DNA of 64,000 bases. Source: Nemertoderma westbladi. Its lineage: Eukaryota > Xenacoelomorpha > Nemertodermatida > Nemertodermatidae. The stretch is taken from positions 68,775 through 132,774 of the forward strand of contig JAUCBJ010009091.1 of the NCBI GenBank assembly GCA_032718475.1, written 5' to 3'. A program made the position numbers and the translations under genes. The notes beneath the pieces were generated by a model. It ran no database searches, had not been told where the DNA came from, and worked only from the letters and a program-made list of their open reading frames with translations. Positions 20,378 through 33,477 of this stretch are shown one piece after another (position 1 is the first letter of the stretch; each line of letters starts with the position of its first letter).

Positions 20378-22560
20378 TTATTCTATCGAAAAAAGTACGA
20401 TCTCTTAAAAATATGCGAAATTTTTAAAAGCGTTGAATGTTAACATTTTAGATTCACTCAGCATACTTATATTTCGATGCCTTACCACTTCAATGTCAGT
20501 TATTCCATTGTGTTAGGCAACAACTCGTCAAAAACCAACGTAAGAGCGTAGCCAATAGATATGGTCCGCGGTGTGAACGGAGGTTCTTGATTGGTTGAAC
20601 GTTGAGCACTACTACTTTGTTGGTTCGCTTTACGGGGATGCTGATTGGCCTGTCGAGATGGAATCTTATCAAAGCTTTCAACAAACACAGGCTCGTGCCA
20701 CACTACTGCTGCGTGTAACTGTAACTAACAGCTTCTATTCTCAGATTAATGGAGCCATTGATTAGGGGCCGATAGAGAAACATTGATGTAGCCCCTCACA
20801 AGGTGTTGGTTGGGCCACATCGTTTACCTACTGTTTGACTATTGGGGGTCCACATCTTTTATCAGGCCAGAAAAATTCCAAGCTCTATTAGTCTTTACAA
20901 TAACATTGTTTGCTTTGTTAAGACTAAACGATAAGATATGCATTATTTGTTAAACACACGCAAATACAGTAGTGCGATATGAGTAGGCTTACTTTCCAAA
21001 CTGCATGCGGTATAATCAGCAAATATATGGCAAATATAGAGCGCCAGCAAACCGAGAGGGGTCCTTAGTTAATTTTGAAATTTTGAATAGCAAAAATAAT
21101 TCTCACAGTTTTTATTTATTTCCATAATGATGAATTGTTGTGCTGATCACCTGTGAGCATTTCCCTAAAGGTTCAATGACATAGCTCGAAACGGTTCTTT
21201 TACAATATTCGTCTCGTCTCAGCAATGTTTTTTGGTGATGGGAAAATTTACTGGGATTGTTTTGACGTGGAAATAGGAATACAATGTTCACTTTGTGCGA
21301 AATCCCTGGCATAAGAAAACTTTACTATTTCCGTAGATGGGTGGCACGTACTTTTGTAGACTGCAGTAGGCCTACTATTAATTTTTATTTTTATAGCAAG
21401 CTTCATTGTATCTTTGTATGAGCCTTGAAACTTTGCTATTAGGCTTTGCGGTGCAAGAACGCCCTTCCCATATATTATTATTAGTTTCACTACTTTAAAG
21501 TTTTACTGCTATTTTTGTATTTGCTTTGGTGATTGGAAATTCCTAAGATCTTCTTTTATAAGAGAAGCAGCGAAACGTATTACTTTAGCGCAGTGAATCT
21601 TCGGGGTATTTGCTATCTGCTGGGATTTGATGACTGCACTTCCTGGCCTTCTAGCATTACTTGCTACCGGTATCGGTACTTCTTACTGAATCACCATTCA
21701 GAAACGACCCTCCAGGCAATAGATTGAAAGTCAACAAAGGGCCACTGACACTGAGAATTCTAATAGCATCATCAAACTCTCTGGTCAATTACTTGACATG
21801 GAGCCTCTTAAAATATTTAATTCAATTGAAAGACATGTAAAAGCAGCTATTGTAATTCAATGAAAAATCAATTCACACAAGGTTAATTTTAATCGCGCAT
21901 GTTCAATTATGTTACTTTACATGTATTTCAGAGTGGTTATATTGGTGGAATATATTTCAAAGCACTCTTTTAATCTTGACTTTTCATGTTCTTAAAGACA
22001 AACGAAAACAAAACAATAAACAAAATTTTCTTTTGGAAACAAAATGTATTGGCAGAGTCCAATATACAGTTATTGAGTCAAATTCAAATGTGTTACATTC
22101 GAATTAGAATAGCAAACAAAAATCAATTAACATCAATATAATGTTTTACAAAGAAAGATAGATCTTTAAAATGTTCAAGAGGATTTGCTACTCGATTTTT
22201 GGTTTATGAACACTAATCGGTGAGTTAGTGTTGGCACTTTTAATTAGGGCTGAGGCCTTGCCAACAACTCCTAGCTGAAATGATAAGATAAATGATAAGA
22301 TGTTTTTATTTTTTTATTTGATGGGAATGAGTTGTAGTGGTTAAATTTGTTGCATTGAATTCACATATTCGTCCCATTCATTTTCAAACAACCTAAATTA
22401 CAAAATTGACTTTTCATGTAAAACGGCATTTTTGATTCTAATTTTGTTTGCAATAAATATTCCAGGATTTTAGTCTTATTTACTTTTGAATGCATTAAAT
22501 GTTACGATTTTAACAAAAATAGTTATGGTATTGGAATTATGTCACATATTTGGTAGGAAA
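20378..22560. other. 5' flank of the homeobox gene; nothing else recognised
   Basis: AT-rich sequence upstream of the Nkx2.2-like start. The promoter and regulatory elements must lie here or further right, but I could not define any by sequence alone. Short open frames on both strands have no recognisable content. Confidence 0.5.
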
Positions 22561-22569
22561 CTATGTATA

Positions 22570-22990
22570 GGGATATAGGTTGTTTCAAAAAAATTTATTA
22601 CATTTTTTACAATGATTTCTCAAAAAACATTAAAACCCTTAAGAAAAATTTGATTATTAAGTTTTAAAAATATAAATCAAATCTCCCTCTATCATAATAA
22701 ACAACAATTCTACCTCTCGAATCGTTGTTTCCAATTTTATATTAACTTTTCCCGGGCCTACCCTATTTATAATAGTAAAATGTGTTATATAGGTTGTTTT
22801 AAAAATATTTATCATGCGGTCTATGCGAAACTGGCATATAGGTGGTTTCAAAACGATAAATATCTCAGTTATACTGTACGTGGGAGTATGGCCTTCTAAG
22901 TGTGTTAATCGGATTCAGAATACATTTTAACATAAAGAAAGCAATCTCCATTTCGGCAAAAATGGCATATAGGTTGTTTCTAAATGAAAG
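22570..22990 (+). repeat. Dispersed atataggttgtttc repeats
   Basis: The motif atataggttgtttc, usually followed by aaaaa-attta, occurs near 22574, 22789, 22837 (ggtggtttc) and 22967 at irregular spacing. It looks like remnants of a diverged repeat with longer units. Confidence 0.6.
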
Positions 22991-23019
22991 GGACGAATTG
23001 TTCAGAAACCAGTTTTCCT

Positions 23020-23256
23020 GATACGAGTTGTACGGACAGAAGTTGTCCGGACACGAGTTGTATGGACAGAGGTTGTCAGGACACGAGTTGTATGGACAGA
23101 GGTTGTCAGGACACGAGTTGTCCGGTAACGATTTGTCTGGACGCGAGTTATCCGGAGCGAGTTATCCGGATGCGAGTTGTCCGGATGCGAGTTGTCCGGA
23201 TACGAGTTGTCCAGACACGAGTTGTCCGGATGCGAGTTGTTCGGACACGATTAATC
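23020..23256 (+). repeat. 15-bp minisatellite with palindromic TCCGGA
   Basis: About 16 copies of gagttgtccggacac and variants (tatggacag, ccggatgc). The core ttgtccggacaa is palindromic. The sequence is unrelated to the 15-bp array at 9 kb. Confidence 0.88.
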
Positions 23257-24200
23257 TGATTCGCTTCCCAGAGAAAAGGGCACCGGGATTCTGAGGGGGA
23301 TTAAATAAAACGGTTGAATAGTGACGAGTATCCAACCATGGGACTAATAGTGGGTGGTGCTCTTTCTCTCCTTTTACTGTATGTATAAACTTAGCCTCTA
23401 AGAAAAACTATCATATACATTGCCCGCCTCCAAAAACCTCGGACACAATTAACTGATTCAAATCGGATTAGGTACATCTCGCCCCAAATCACCCTAATGA
23501 TGGTCCGCTGGTCGCTAATTGGGTCGCAGGAAAGTGTGGCTCTTACCGAGGCTATTCTTTAGTCAATGCGGAGTCAACGGTCGAGGAATAATTAACTCAC
23601 AACTCTAAAGTTAAAGTTTCCGTTCACAGGGGATGTAAGTTAACTGCAGCGACCCGTTGAAAGGAGAGAGAAAAGGTTATTGTTGAGATAGGCTTATACA
23701 GTACCGGTACCGGCAATGTATGGATTGGAGGAGCTTGTAAAGGCTAGTGATTGGGAGGCAATTATTGACAGCAGGACTGGACTTGTTTCGTAATTGGAAC
23801 TTCTAGTGTAAAAGAGGGTTCCTGTCACAGTTTCCTGTCTCGCGCCTTTTAATTAGAATTAAAAGATAATGCGTCGATTTTTTTTGAAGTGATATATTGG
23901 GATTGTCTTTGTTGTGTTACCTAAAAATGTTATGCAATGTTGCTCCATCAATGATCAATTCGATGGTTTATTGGTTTGAGTTATTGAGTTCTTAATTTTT
24001 CTCGAAAACCTCTCCCATTGAAAGTCGATATGTATTACAAATAAATAAACACTAATAATGAATGTTGGTTGGTAAGTATGTTTTTTTGCAAGGACTTACA
24101 TAAAACAGCAGAGACTTCACTTCAGCATGGAAAAGTATCACAGAGTAGGCCTACAGACACATGGTCTAATTTTCAGATCATGAGAGTTATGGTTGGTTGA
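23257..24200. other. Intergenic, nothing recognised
   Basis: No coding or repeat structure that I can support. Confidence 0.5.
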
Positions 24201-24206
24201 TGGCAG

Positions 24207-25140
24207 ACTTTATTTATTTATTTATTATTTCCTTGATAAAAGCAATAATAATAATATTGATATATACAGATTCACTATAATAATATAACGTAATTACATA
24301 TTATATAACTGATAATTAATAAATAATTGAATCTGCTGGACACTTCCACTATAGCCTGTGCTAGTGCAGCTTCTTCAGTCTACCACCGATAAATGGAGGA
24401 AAGGCAAAGGAGTCTAAATGGTAAACAACATATTTAATTAGACCATTGATATTTTGACCAAACTGAGAAACTGAAAGGAAAGTAACTTGGTCGTGTTTTG
24501 TGCGGATTATTTTATTTATAGGTACTAAATATTAATATTGTCTTTATTGAGATTAAATAATGATATTAATTGTACTGTATATAAAAAATAAGATAAATAA
24601 TATGGCAGAAGTTCAGTATTGAAAGTAAAAAGATAATGTGGAAGATTAAAAACTGGCATCGTAGGAAATCAATTTCGAATTGCGATAAAGGAAGAAGCAC
24701 TTGCTTTACAGCGTGATGGCTTGATTGTGTGAAATGAAATCAGACATTGGTAGGCCTACACATTAAGTATGCTATGAATCAGTCCAAATTAATCAGGGTG
24801 TAGTAAATAAATTGTTAATTTTGTTTTAAAAGTTTTCAAACTAGGGCTACTAGGATGTTTTTCTGGAAGAGCATTCCATTATTAAAGAAGACCTTGCACA
24901 GCGATGGATTGGTGATGTACTTCAAGACAAATTTGTGGTATTTGAAGAGAAAATCAGACCACCTTTCATTCACCTTGTGAATGCGGATGTCTAGTGTTTT
25001 GATTGCGTCGAAAGGCCCTCCCTATCTGCCATATCCATGACCATGACTCCAGATAGTAGAAGTAATCAATAATGTGACCATTTGTGTCAATTATAGTTAG
25101 TAAAAACCAGAATCTTTGTTTTTTTTTATCTACACATAAT
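24207..25140 (-). pseudogene. Possible decayed retroelement or exon remnant
   Basis: On minus, 25035-24843 is open for about 62 codons (GGPFDAIKTLDIRIHKVN ... NNGMLFQKNILVALV) and the adjacent segment to about 25130 is open in another frame (FWFLLTIIDTNGHIIDYFY). No family is recognised. About 640 bp downstream on the same strand there is an A/T-rich tail of aaat/aata repeats (24207-24230), as at a LINE 3' end. It could equally be chance. Confidence 0.25.
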
Positions 25141-26159
25141 AATCCATAAGTTTATATTATTCGTCCTTGAAACAAACCCCACCCCACCTTATACTCAGTG
25201 ATATGGTATTATTTTACCGGATTCAATATCCAAACTGAACAATCATATCATCACCAAACTCTAACATGTGACTAATATAACGGCTCATCATGTTAAATTG
25301 CTATTATTTTATGCACTACATAATGTATCTGCAAGTAGTTCACATATGTATTGCACTGTTTAATCTTCTTAATTATAGACTTAGATGAAGTCTAAAACAT
25401 CTAAAGTCACATTGTAATCCATTGAACGGACACACGCATAGTGTATTTAGATCTATGATACATACCCACACGACGACTATTAAGGATTTATCCCATATTA
25501 ACGGCACGCTTTCCCATGCTCCCATTGCAGAAGCACAATAGGGTGACTATATTCCGCCATTGATCCTCTTGGCTACAGTTTGCCAGCGCTTAAAATGGCA
25601 CCAGCAATGTCAGCTGTACTTTCTATTGTGGAGCAGTACTGTACCCTCTTATAATGGGCATCAATTACCGGGTAATTTCTCGCTACACAATTTTGTAACA
25701 TTTTCTTATGGGTAAAGTAAAGTAAAGTAAAGTAAAGGCAATGCTTGTTGTATTGTGCATTGGGTTGAGCAATTGAGTAATGTTATACACAATAGAATGT
25801 ATTTTATATAGGCCTATACTGTTATGCACACGCTTTTACGATAATTGCATATAACTCTAGTGACGCTTTCATATTCTGTGGCCGTCCGCCTTCGTTGAAT
25901 GTTAGTATTGCTTTTGCGTAGGAGTTCTATTGAGTCACTTTTAATTTAAAAGTAAAACAAGTTTATAAAATTTAATCGGGCGATTTAGTTAAATTGTTAA
26001 GGGCAATTCAATGGAACATGTTGTACATATTACAGTAATATATGTTGTGAAAAAAAAAGTTATGAAATAAAATTCTAAACTGAATATTATCGTCATATAG
26101 AAAGCCGCGTCATACGAATGTAGATCCACTGGGGTGTGTTGTAGAATATTTTCTCACTA
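25141..26159. other. Intergenic, nothing recognised
   Basis: AT-rich DNA. It includes a short gtaaa microsatellite at about 25715-25736. Confidence 0.5.
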
Positions 26160-26612
26160 TATGATCAATACTACTAGTACTACTACTATGATCGGCATGC
26201 TGCATTGCAGCTGCATTTTTAAGAATGTTGTGCCGGCTTGTCGACAAAATTGCGCCGCCACAACTCCCTATCACCCATGACATTTGCTAGATCTTCCGCA
26301 TCTTCAAGGCCAGTGTCCTTTAAGATGCGTCTCAAGAAAGTCATGGGCTGTCCACCATGCTTATTCACTCCATGAGGCTGCCAAAGTACAAGATTATGCA
26401 CTGGCTGGTCCTTACGGCGAAAGCAATGTCCTGCAAAGCGGAGGCGATTTTGTTCTAGTGTCAAGCTTGGGGGAACCAATGAGACACCTCCAATGTTATA
26501 TAGTGTCTGGTTGGAGATGTGTGCATTGTACTTGACACAATGAACCCGGCGTAGCATTCTTGTGAATGTGCCATCCAGAGATTTGGTGTCCTCGGCAGTT
26601 AGAGCCCAGCAT

Positions 26613-26900
26613 TGTGGAGATCCCTTGAGACTGACCCAATGCATGGCTTACTACGTTTAGATACTGTATGATATATTCTGGTAGTCTGTACCTTTTACCG
26701 GTACTGTTATATATATATATTAGCCTGACCAATCCTGCAGTCCTGTAGTCTAATCATGACTACAGGACTACTGCTGTACTGCATGCTGGATTACAGCAAT
26801 ACTGCTATTTTACCTGCTTACATGTATTATATTAATATAAACAATATTGCTTTGCTTATATCAACTTATCTTGTTTATGATCCTACATCGGATCATCACA
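26613..26900 (+). repeat. 5' LTR of Ty3/gypsy element
   Basis: 288 bp starting TGTGGAGATC and ending ATCATCACA, nearly identical to 31473-31759 (differences in the ta run and a one-base length change). It is preceded by the target duplication agcat (26608-26612) and followed directly by TGGCGCTGCG, a plausible tRNA primer-binding site. Confidence 0.95.
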
Positions 26901-26935
26901 TGGCGCTGCGATTATTATAAACTTACGTGACTCTC

Positions 26936-29900
26936 ATGGCTTACTCCCATGACTCCACACTTCCAGCCACCGATGACCGGGATGGCACGCTGTCGGAGTC
27001 CGACGTGTCTGCTACTGTGTCGCCCAAGACGCACCACACACGCAAACTGTCATACGACGAACTGTTCCGTGCGCTTACCGATCACCAACGGGTTGCCGAT
27101 GATCAGCATCGACGCGAGACAGAGGAATACCGCCGAGTTGTCGAAGAACAACGCCGAGAGGATGCACGCCGTGCAGATGAGCGCCTTGCAGCCCTAATCG
27201 AGGCGTTGCTTCCCCGTGCAGCTATCCCTCTGGCACCACCCACCATGCCTACAGCCGGTGATCACGGCCCCAACCCCCGGCATCCCCCACGTGTCATTGA
27301 TACACGCGCACTTGAGCGACTGGACGCCGATATCCGACTGCCAGAGTTCCGCACCTGGCGGCGTCAGTGGGAATTCTTCGTCCGCCAGCACAGACTGACT
27401 TCCTACCCTGTGGACGAGCAAACGGCAGCTCTTTTAGGAACTTTTACAACCCGCCTCGCTCGGTCAGTCGAAGTAAACTGTGCCCTGGACCTCAGCGACC
27501 CCACACTCGCCCCAAGTACTGTCCTCGATGCCCTTCAGGTTTATCTTCGGGGTCTATCCAACCTTGCCCTCGACTATGTCAACTTCATTAACCGATCCCA
27601 ACGGCCAGGGGAAACTGTCGATGAATACCGGATCGCCTTGGAGGATTTGGGGGCAGAACTTTGCACCCACTGCCGCAGCCACCAAATCGCTGTTCGCTTT
27701 GTTGCTGGCCTGCTCTGTGCAGAGACGAAGCAGAAACTACTCGCTCGCACTCCGTTCCCAGATCTCCCGGAAGTTATCGACATATCTCGGGCTGAGGAGG
27801 CAGCTTCGAGGGAACATGCAAACGTTCGCATTGGTGGCCCCACTAGCTCCGTGTACCGTGCAACTTCCCGGGAACTGCCCCGAGACAATGGCCGCCGCCG
27901 GGGCAGTCACCGCTCTGTGGATCGGCAATGTGGAAATTGTGGGGGCACCCCTCACACAACCCGGTCCGACTGTCCTGCTTATGAGGTTATCTGTCTTAAC
28001 TGTCAGCGTCGCGGCCACCTGCAGCGGATGTGTCGCAGCTCTGCCCCTGCTGCTACTCATGGGAAAGTTGGCCTTCTTCGAACCCATCAGATCACTGACT
28101 CCACATCACATGGCACACGCCCCGAACGACCAGTACCGGCCCCATTAGTCTCTGTCACAATTTCTGGAGCGCGTGGCAGCTGTACACTACTGGTTCTCCC
28201 AGACACTGGTTCCGATGTGAATATTATGGGTTTAACATTAGTTGGTCGGTTTGGGGAACAGCCAGACAGACTACATGAGTCGGCTCAGCAGGTAGAAGCA
28301 GCCAATGGTCTCTCACTACATATTGGTGGCTCCCTGCCCCTCACTATTTCCTTCCAGAACCGCTCTCTCTCCACATCCTTCCTTATCAGCCGGGAGTATG
28401 ATGGCATCCTTCTCTCCTGGAGAACGTGCACTGAACTGGGGATACTTAGGTACCATGACGCAGTCCCTCAGCCACTCATGGCAACTGCTATGGCCATTCA
28501 GCACCCTCAGACACCTGTGCAGTCAATGAGGCCACTGCCCCCACCCCTGGTGCTAAATGAGCCCCCCTTGGCTGAACAGGAGACAAAACGCACTGACATT
28601 CACCCGACTTGTCTTCCTACACCACCAGCCACAGTCGAGGGCCTCCGCAAACAAATCCTCAGTGAGTTCGCTGACGTCTTTGACCTGGAGGGCCCACTCC
28701 GACCCCAGGTTGGGCCCCCAATGTCTATTGACTTGGTCGAGGGTGCCATACCCTTCGCAGTCCGAGGGGCCCGGATCATTCCCCTTGCCTACCGTGAAGC
28801 TGCAAAAGAAAAACTTGACAAGATGCTGGCCGATGGTGTTATTGTACCAGTGACAAAACCTACCGAATGGTGCCACCCTCTTGTCGTAGTGCCAAAGAAA
28901 CGTGGAGGTGTACGGATAACTGTAGACCTAACTAAACTCAATAAGTTTGTCCGCCGGCCAATTTACCCCCTTCGTACACCACGAGATGCTGTCTCTGACA
29001 TCCCAGGTGGGATGCAGTTTTTCTCCACTCTTGATGCAGTGGATGGTTACTGGCAGCTCCCACTGGAGGAGGCCTCCCAAGACTTGACCACATTCGCCAC
29101 CCCCTGGGGCCGTTTTAAACATGTACGTGCTCCGATGGGACTCTGCTCCACAGGCGATGTATACTGCCTACAGGGCGACCTTGCTCTCGGCTCTGTCCCA
29201 CACACCCGGAAGATTGTCGATGATATCCTTGCTTTCTCACCCAATCTATCCGCCCATGTGGACCTGATCCGGCGAATCCTCCTCCGCTGCCGGGAGTCAG
29301 GGATCACGCTGCATCCAGGGAAGTTTGCCTTTGCACAGGAGCGTGTGGAGTTTGCTGGTTTTTACATTTCTGCCACCGGTATCGAGGCAGACCCTGCTAA
29401 ACTCGCGGCAATCGCCTCCTTCCCACGGCCAAACAATATTACCCAGCTGCGCTCATTCCTCGGCATGGTTGAGCAACTGGGTACATTCACGCGTTGTATC
29501 GCTCCGACAGCTGCACCACTCCGGCCCCTCCTGCAGAAGAAAAACGCATTTGTCTGGGAGGAAATACATGATGAGGCATTCGCAGCTGTAAAAGCTGCCC
29601 TAACATCCATCCCTATTCTGGCAAACTTTAAACCCTGCCTCCCTACCATCCTCCAGACTGATGCCTCACGTGTTAATGGCCTCGGTTACGTATTGCTGCA
29701 GGACCACGGTGAGTCCCGGCACCTAGTTCAGTGTGGTTCCCGCTTTATTTCAGAGACAGAGGGGCGGTATGCCATGGTTGAGCTGGAGCTGCTTGCAGTC
29801 ACCTGGGCACTCCGCAAGTGCCGTATATTCCTCTCTGGCCTGGCAGACTTTGAAATAGTCACCGATCATCGGCCCCTCGTTTCCATCCTCGATCACCACA

Positions 29901-31429
29901 CACTGGATGAGGTGGAGAACCCTCGCCTCCAACGCCTTAAGGAGCGCACCATGGCCTACTCCTTCCATACCATATGGGCTGCTGGGAAATCCCATTGTAT
30001 CCCGGATGCCTTGTCCCGCGCCCCAGTTGCAGACCCTACTGCAGAGGACTTGGCAGATGAACTGGACCTAGTCTACTCCCCTGCCACTGTCTCAGCCCTC
30101 GCCACATCCCTATCATCATCCACACACCTGGTGGACTCCCTCATTATATCTCTCAAGGATGCTGCGAGTTTGGACCCAACATACCAGGAACTCCTCCATG
30201 CAGTTCAGAGTGGTTTCCCCATTAAACCTATGGGCGCGCTCCTCCCATACTGGAAACTGCGGGATAAACTTTCCTGGGACACTGGCCTTGTCCTCTATGA
30301 TAATAGACTAGTAGTCCCCATGGGAATGCGCCCCGGTGTGCTCCAGCGACTTCATGCCTCCCACCAGGGAGTTGAACGTACAAAGCGTCGTGCGCGCCTC
30401 GCCGTTTTCTGGCCTAATATTGGTGAAGACATCCGTCACATGGTGGACTCATGTGGCCTCTGCCAGGAATCACGCCCGAGCCAGCCCCGTGAACCACTAC
30501 TCCAGGAGGACCAACCAAGCAGACCATTCGAGGACACCTCTGCAGACCTATTTGATGTTAGTGGACGTAGCTACCTCGTCTACACCTGCCGGTTCTCTGG
30601 ATGGCCCTGTGTCACGGAGTGGAGGTCCCCTCCCACAGCATCTGCAGTCACCAGGGCCCTCTCACGTGAATTCTCTGCAACTGGAGTACCTATACGACTC
30701 CGCACTGATGGTGGACCCCAATTTGACGCCCATGACTTCCGTGCCTTTGCCCAATGTTGGGGTGTCTCCCTCTCACCTTCCTCACCCTACAACCCATCCT
30801 CCAATGGCCACGCCGAGGCGGCAGTCAAAGCGATGAAGAACCTGGTTAAGAAGTCTGGATTCCTAACAGATGCATTCAACCAGGGCCTCTTGGAATGGCG
30901 TAACACTCCGAACTCCACAGGACTGTCCCCTGCACAGATTGTATTCGGTGCCCCCTTACGCTCCCTCGTACCGGCACATCACACAACTTACGCCCCCCAG
31001 TGGTGTACTATCGCCGAGGTGGCTGACCGTCGCTCAGATGTTAAGGCAACTGAACGGGCAGCCCATGACCAGCACACCCGTGGCCTTCCCCGTCTCTACC
31101 TGGGAACCACAGTTCTACTACAAGACCCCAACACTAAGCGTTGGGATCGTACTGGCACCATCGTACAGGTTGGGCCCCACAGAGATTATAAGATTAAACT
31201 AGCGAGTGGGCGTGTGTACCGCCGTAACCGCCGCTTTCTACGCCCAGCTACACCTCCCCACCCCACCCCAACCCTGGAACCCACTCAACCACCGCAAACC
31301 CAGGTTTCAACTGACCCCACCACCACCACTGCGCCACAGCCAGAGCGGCGTGTACAATTCGCACCTGAGCCTTTGCCTTTACCACAACGGCGCAGCCAGC
31401 GAAAAATCCGCCCCCCAGACTATCTTTAG
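26936..31429 (+). CDS. Gypsy Gag-Pol polyprotein
   Basis: Single frame of 1497 residues, starting at the ATG 36 bp after the 5' LTR (the frame is open slightly upstream, but from GTG). In order: Gag capsid-like region (about 130-300), two CCHC-type zinc knuckles (CGNC...C near 331, [14 protein letters not shown] near 352), an aspartic protease (PDTGSD near 422), reverse transcriptase ([11 protein letters not shown] and IVDDILAF near 760), RNase H (TDAS near 908, TDHRPLVSI), an integrase with HHCC finger (about 1138-1175) and D,D,E residues ([21 protein letters not shown]), then a C-terminal domain and Pro-rich tail. Gag and Pol share one frame with no shift. All catalytic motifs are present. 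There is no envelope gene. Confidence 0.95.
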   Translation: MAYSHDSTLPATDDRDGTLSESDVSATVSPKTHHTRKLSYDELFRALTDHQRVADDQHRRETEEYRRVVEEQRREDARRADERLAALIEALLPRAAIPLAPPTMPTAGDHGPNPRHPPRVIDTRALERLDADIRLPEFRTWRRQWEFFVRQHRLTSYPVDEQTAALLGTFTTRLARSVEVNCALDLSDPTLAPSTVLDALQVYLRGLSNLALDYVNFINRSQRPGETVDEYRIALEDLGAELCTHCRSHQIAVRFVAGLLCAETKQKLLARTPFPDLPEVIDISRAEEAASREHANVRIGGPTSSVYRATSRELPRDNGRRRGSHRSVDRQCGNCGGTPHTTRSDCPAYEVICLNCQRRGHLQRMCRSSAPAATHGKVGLLRTHQITDSTSHGTRPERPVPAPLVSVTISGARGSCTLLVLPDTGSDVNIMGLTLVGRFGEQPDRLHESAQQVEAANGLSLHIGGSLPLTISFQNRSLSTSFLISREYDGILLSWRTCTELGILRYHDAVPQPLMATAMAIQHPQTPVQSMRPLPPPLVLNEPPLAEQETKRTDIHPTCLPTPPATVEGLRKQILSEFADVFDLEGPLRPQVGPPMSIDLVEGAIPFAVRGARIIPLAYREAAKEKLDKMLADGVIVPVTKPTEWCHPLVVVPKKRGGVRITVDLTKLNKFVRRPIYPLRTPRDAVSDIPGGMQFFSTLDAVDGYWQLPLEEASQDLTTFATPWGRFKHVRAPMGLCSTGDVYCLQGDLALGSVPHTRKIVDDILAFSPNLSAHVDLIRRILLRCRESGITLHPGKFAFAQERVEFAGFYISATGIEADPAKLAAIASFPRPNNITQLRSFLGMVEQLGTFTRCIAPTAAPLRPLLQKKNAFVWEEIHDEAFAAVKAALTSIPILANFKPCLPTILQTDASRVNGLGYVLLQDHGESRHLVQCGSRFISETEGRYAMVELELLAVTWALRKCRIFLSGLADFEIVTDHRPLVSILDHHTLDEVENPRLQRLKERTMAYSFHTIWAAGKSHCIPDALSRAPVADPTAEDLADELDLVYSPATVSALATSLSSSTHLVDSLIISLKDAASLDPTYQELLHAVQSGFPIKPMGALLPYWKLRDKLSWDTGLVLYDNRLVVPMGMRPGVLQRLHASHQGVERTKRRARLAVFWPNIGEDIRHMVDSCGLCQESRPSQPREPLLQEDQPSRPFEDTSADLFDVSGRSYLVYTCRFSGWPCVTEWRSPPTASAVTRALSREFSATGVPIRLRTDGGPQFDAHDFRAFAQCWGVSLSPSSPYNPSSNGHAEAAVKAMKNLVKKSGFLTDAFNQGLLEWRNTPNSTGLSPAQIVFGAPLRSLVPAHHTTYAPQWCTIAEVADRRSDVKATERAAHDQHTRGLPRLYLGTTVLLQDPNTKRWDRTGTIVQVGPHRDYKIKLASGRVYRRNRRFLRPATPPHPTPTLEPTQPPQTQVSTDPTTTTAPQPERRVQFAPEPLPLPQRRSQRKIRPPDYL

Positions 31430-31472
31430 TTTAGCTGCGCCATAGGTCACCTACGCTCAGCTAGAAGGGGGG

Positions 31473-31759
31473 TGTGGAGATCCCTTGAGACTGACCCAAT
31501 GCATGGCTTACTACGTTTAGATACTGTATGATATATTCTGGTAGTCTGTACCTTTTACCGGTACTGTTTATATATATATTAGCCTGACCAATCCTGCAGT
31601 CCTGTAGTCTAATCATGACTACAGGACTACTGCTGTACTGCATGCTGGATTACAGCAATACTGCTATTTTACCTGCTTACATGTATTATATTAATATAAA
31701 CAATATTGCTTTGCTTATATCAACTTATCTTGTTTATGATCCTACATCGGATCATCACA
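31473..31759 (+). repeat. 3' LTR of Ty3/gypsy element
   Basis: 287 bp, TGTGGAGATC to ATCATCACA, matching the 5' LTR. It is preceded by the purine tract and followed by the target duplication agcat. Confidence 0.95.
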
Positions 31760-31793
31760 AGCATGGACTCCCATAGATACTGTATGATCAATT

Positions 31794-33408
31794 GTAAGGG
31801 GGGGGGGGGGGGGGGGGGGTGGTACACCAGGTCGATTATCTTCAAATATTTTTTTTATCAAATTGTCAACTTCAAAACCCTACTACATACTTCTACAATT
31901 GTTGAGCAATTTGTCCGAAACTTCCTGTCGGTGTCTAGATAGCCACCCGGCATAAAAGTATCAGACAACTTCTTGAAATGTTTTTATTAATAAAATTTAG
32001 TACTATTTATAACAAACCTAAAAAAATTAGCATAAATTGGCAGCGCCACCTAGCGGTCCAGAATTATTTTCACAAAATTTCGCATGATCGTTATGTTGCC
32101 CCATCTTTGAGGCTTTAAACGCAACCAAGTTTTTTTTATTGCAAACTAGTATTAACTAATATTAAATAGCGAAAAATACAATTTTTCTGACGTGTCATGT
32201 AGAATAGCATCTTAGGTATCTATATTCCAAATTATATACAAAACCAAACAATTTTGAAACGCTGAGAGTGATAAATCGAAGAGTTGTCCGAAAATGGTGT
32301 ACCTTAACAGTCTTAACGTGCAGTCTTAACAATTATGGTGGTTTTGTATAGATATGGTTAAGTTAGTTAAGAAGGTTAATAAATATACTGCTAACAAAGA
32401 AGTCTTGAACTTGTAAGAAAGACCTCACCATACCATTGGTAGTGTAAAGGCAGGAAGGACATGAAGCTTATTAAAGTGTATTGTCACGTATGTAAAATAA
32501 GTATTGATATGACTTTTTGGGTTGGATAATGTAGGAATTTAAGTTACGTCAGGGTTGCTATTATTTTGAGTTATGTGAAGCTTCTTTCTCGTGTAATCAA
32601 ATAAACTTCTGCTCTTCGTTATGGCATCTGCAGATCTTGTGTGATTGACAATTAATTCTTTTTCATTCAACATTAGATCAATTGCGAAGTAAATTGAAAC
32701 CCTTTTATATGTTCCATTCGAAGGCGAATCAATAACAAGATATTTCTTACCTGTAAGATGAGAATTAGAATTGAGAATACATTAACAGCATTTTGACCAA
32801 AACAACTTTTTTGTAGAAATTCTGAAAAACATCACTTTTGTATCGTACGTACAGATGCATTGCTAAATATATTCTATCTAAAATTTACTTACCAACATAC
32901 TAATTGAGGCTGTGACAGTTACAAAGCGCAATGTGAATCAGTTGTTATTAATTAACATTGAGCAAGAAAGAAGCTTCTATGTAAAATGTACTGTAGTTCA
33001 GAGCAAACAAAATGTTTGAGAGTTAATATCGTACCGGAAAAACGGAGTTCTCTCTCAGCCAACAACTCTATCTTTGACTCAAAGCTTTTCTTATGTGATT
33101 ATGGGGGCATCCTTTCTGAGCTTTTAAACTAATAAGTTTAGATCAAACACCAATGTGATTTACTTTGGAGTGATTTTTAATTAAATTTTTCTTTACAACC
33201 CATCGGGTTTTGGAATTGAGTCGGGTTTCCTATCATTTTGGAAAAATTATTTATCTGTGTTACAGTTAAGTAGTATGTAAGGAACAAATTAAATCTAACC
33301 TATAAACGCCTTTGTATGTTTTGGAGTCGAATACTATACTCCAAGCGTTCTAACACAATGGTATCAAGCAAGTTAATGTAATGGAACGATGCCTTTCGTG
33401 GTGTAAGC
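31794..33408. other. Intergenic; G run, nothing else recognised
   Basis: Starts with a run of about 20 G (31799-31820). The rest is AT-rich with no recognisable gene. Confidence 0.5.
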
Positions 33409-33477
33409 ATACTCAAATTATAAATACATATGACGAGTAAGGGTCTTGAGCCACGGCTAATATAGAATATTGTTAGT

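Larger units (their letters stand above)
26613..31759 (+). mobile_element. Ty3/gypsy LTR retrotransposon, apparently intact
   Basis: 5147-bp element: 5' LTR, primer-binding site, one long gag-pol frame, purine tract agaagggggg (31463-31472), 3' LTR. A perfect 5-bp target duplication agcat lies outside (26608-26612 and 31760-31764). It inserted into a minus-strand LINE. Near-identical LTRs and an unbroken frame suggest a recent insertion. Confidence 0.95.
26170..31783 (-). mobile_element. 5'-truncated LINE, split by a gypsy element
   Basis: Minus-strand copy of the window's LINE family. It holds only the 3' end of the ORF and 3' UTR: 26170-26612 plus 31760-31783, with the gypsy element between. 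The two parts are continuous in the LINE (ctatgggagtccatgct | gggctctaactgc). The coding remnant (CWALTAEDTKSLDGTFTRML ... NVMGDRELWRRNFV) is open from the junction to 26219. The LINE ends in a tag/tac microsatellite tail. It is flanked by a perfect 10-bp duplication tatgatcaat (26160-26169 and 31784-31793), as expected of target-primed reverse transcription. Confidence 0.88.

Noticed and set aside
26927-26935. Gypsy Gag start at 26927
   Set aside because: That codon is GTG; the first ATG in the frame is at 26936.
27194-31445. Many other frames overlapping the gypsy Gag-Pol on both strands
   Set aside because: Shadows of the 1497-codon frame, which holds all the recognisable motifs.
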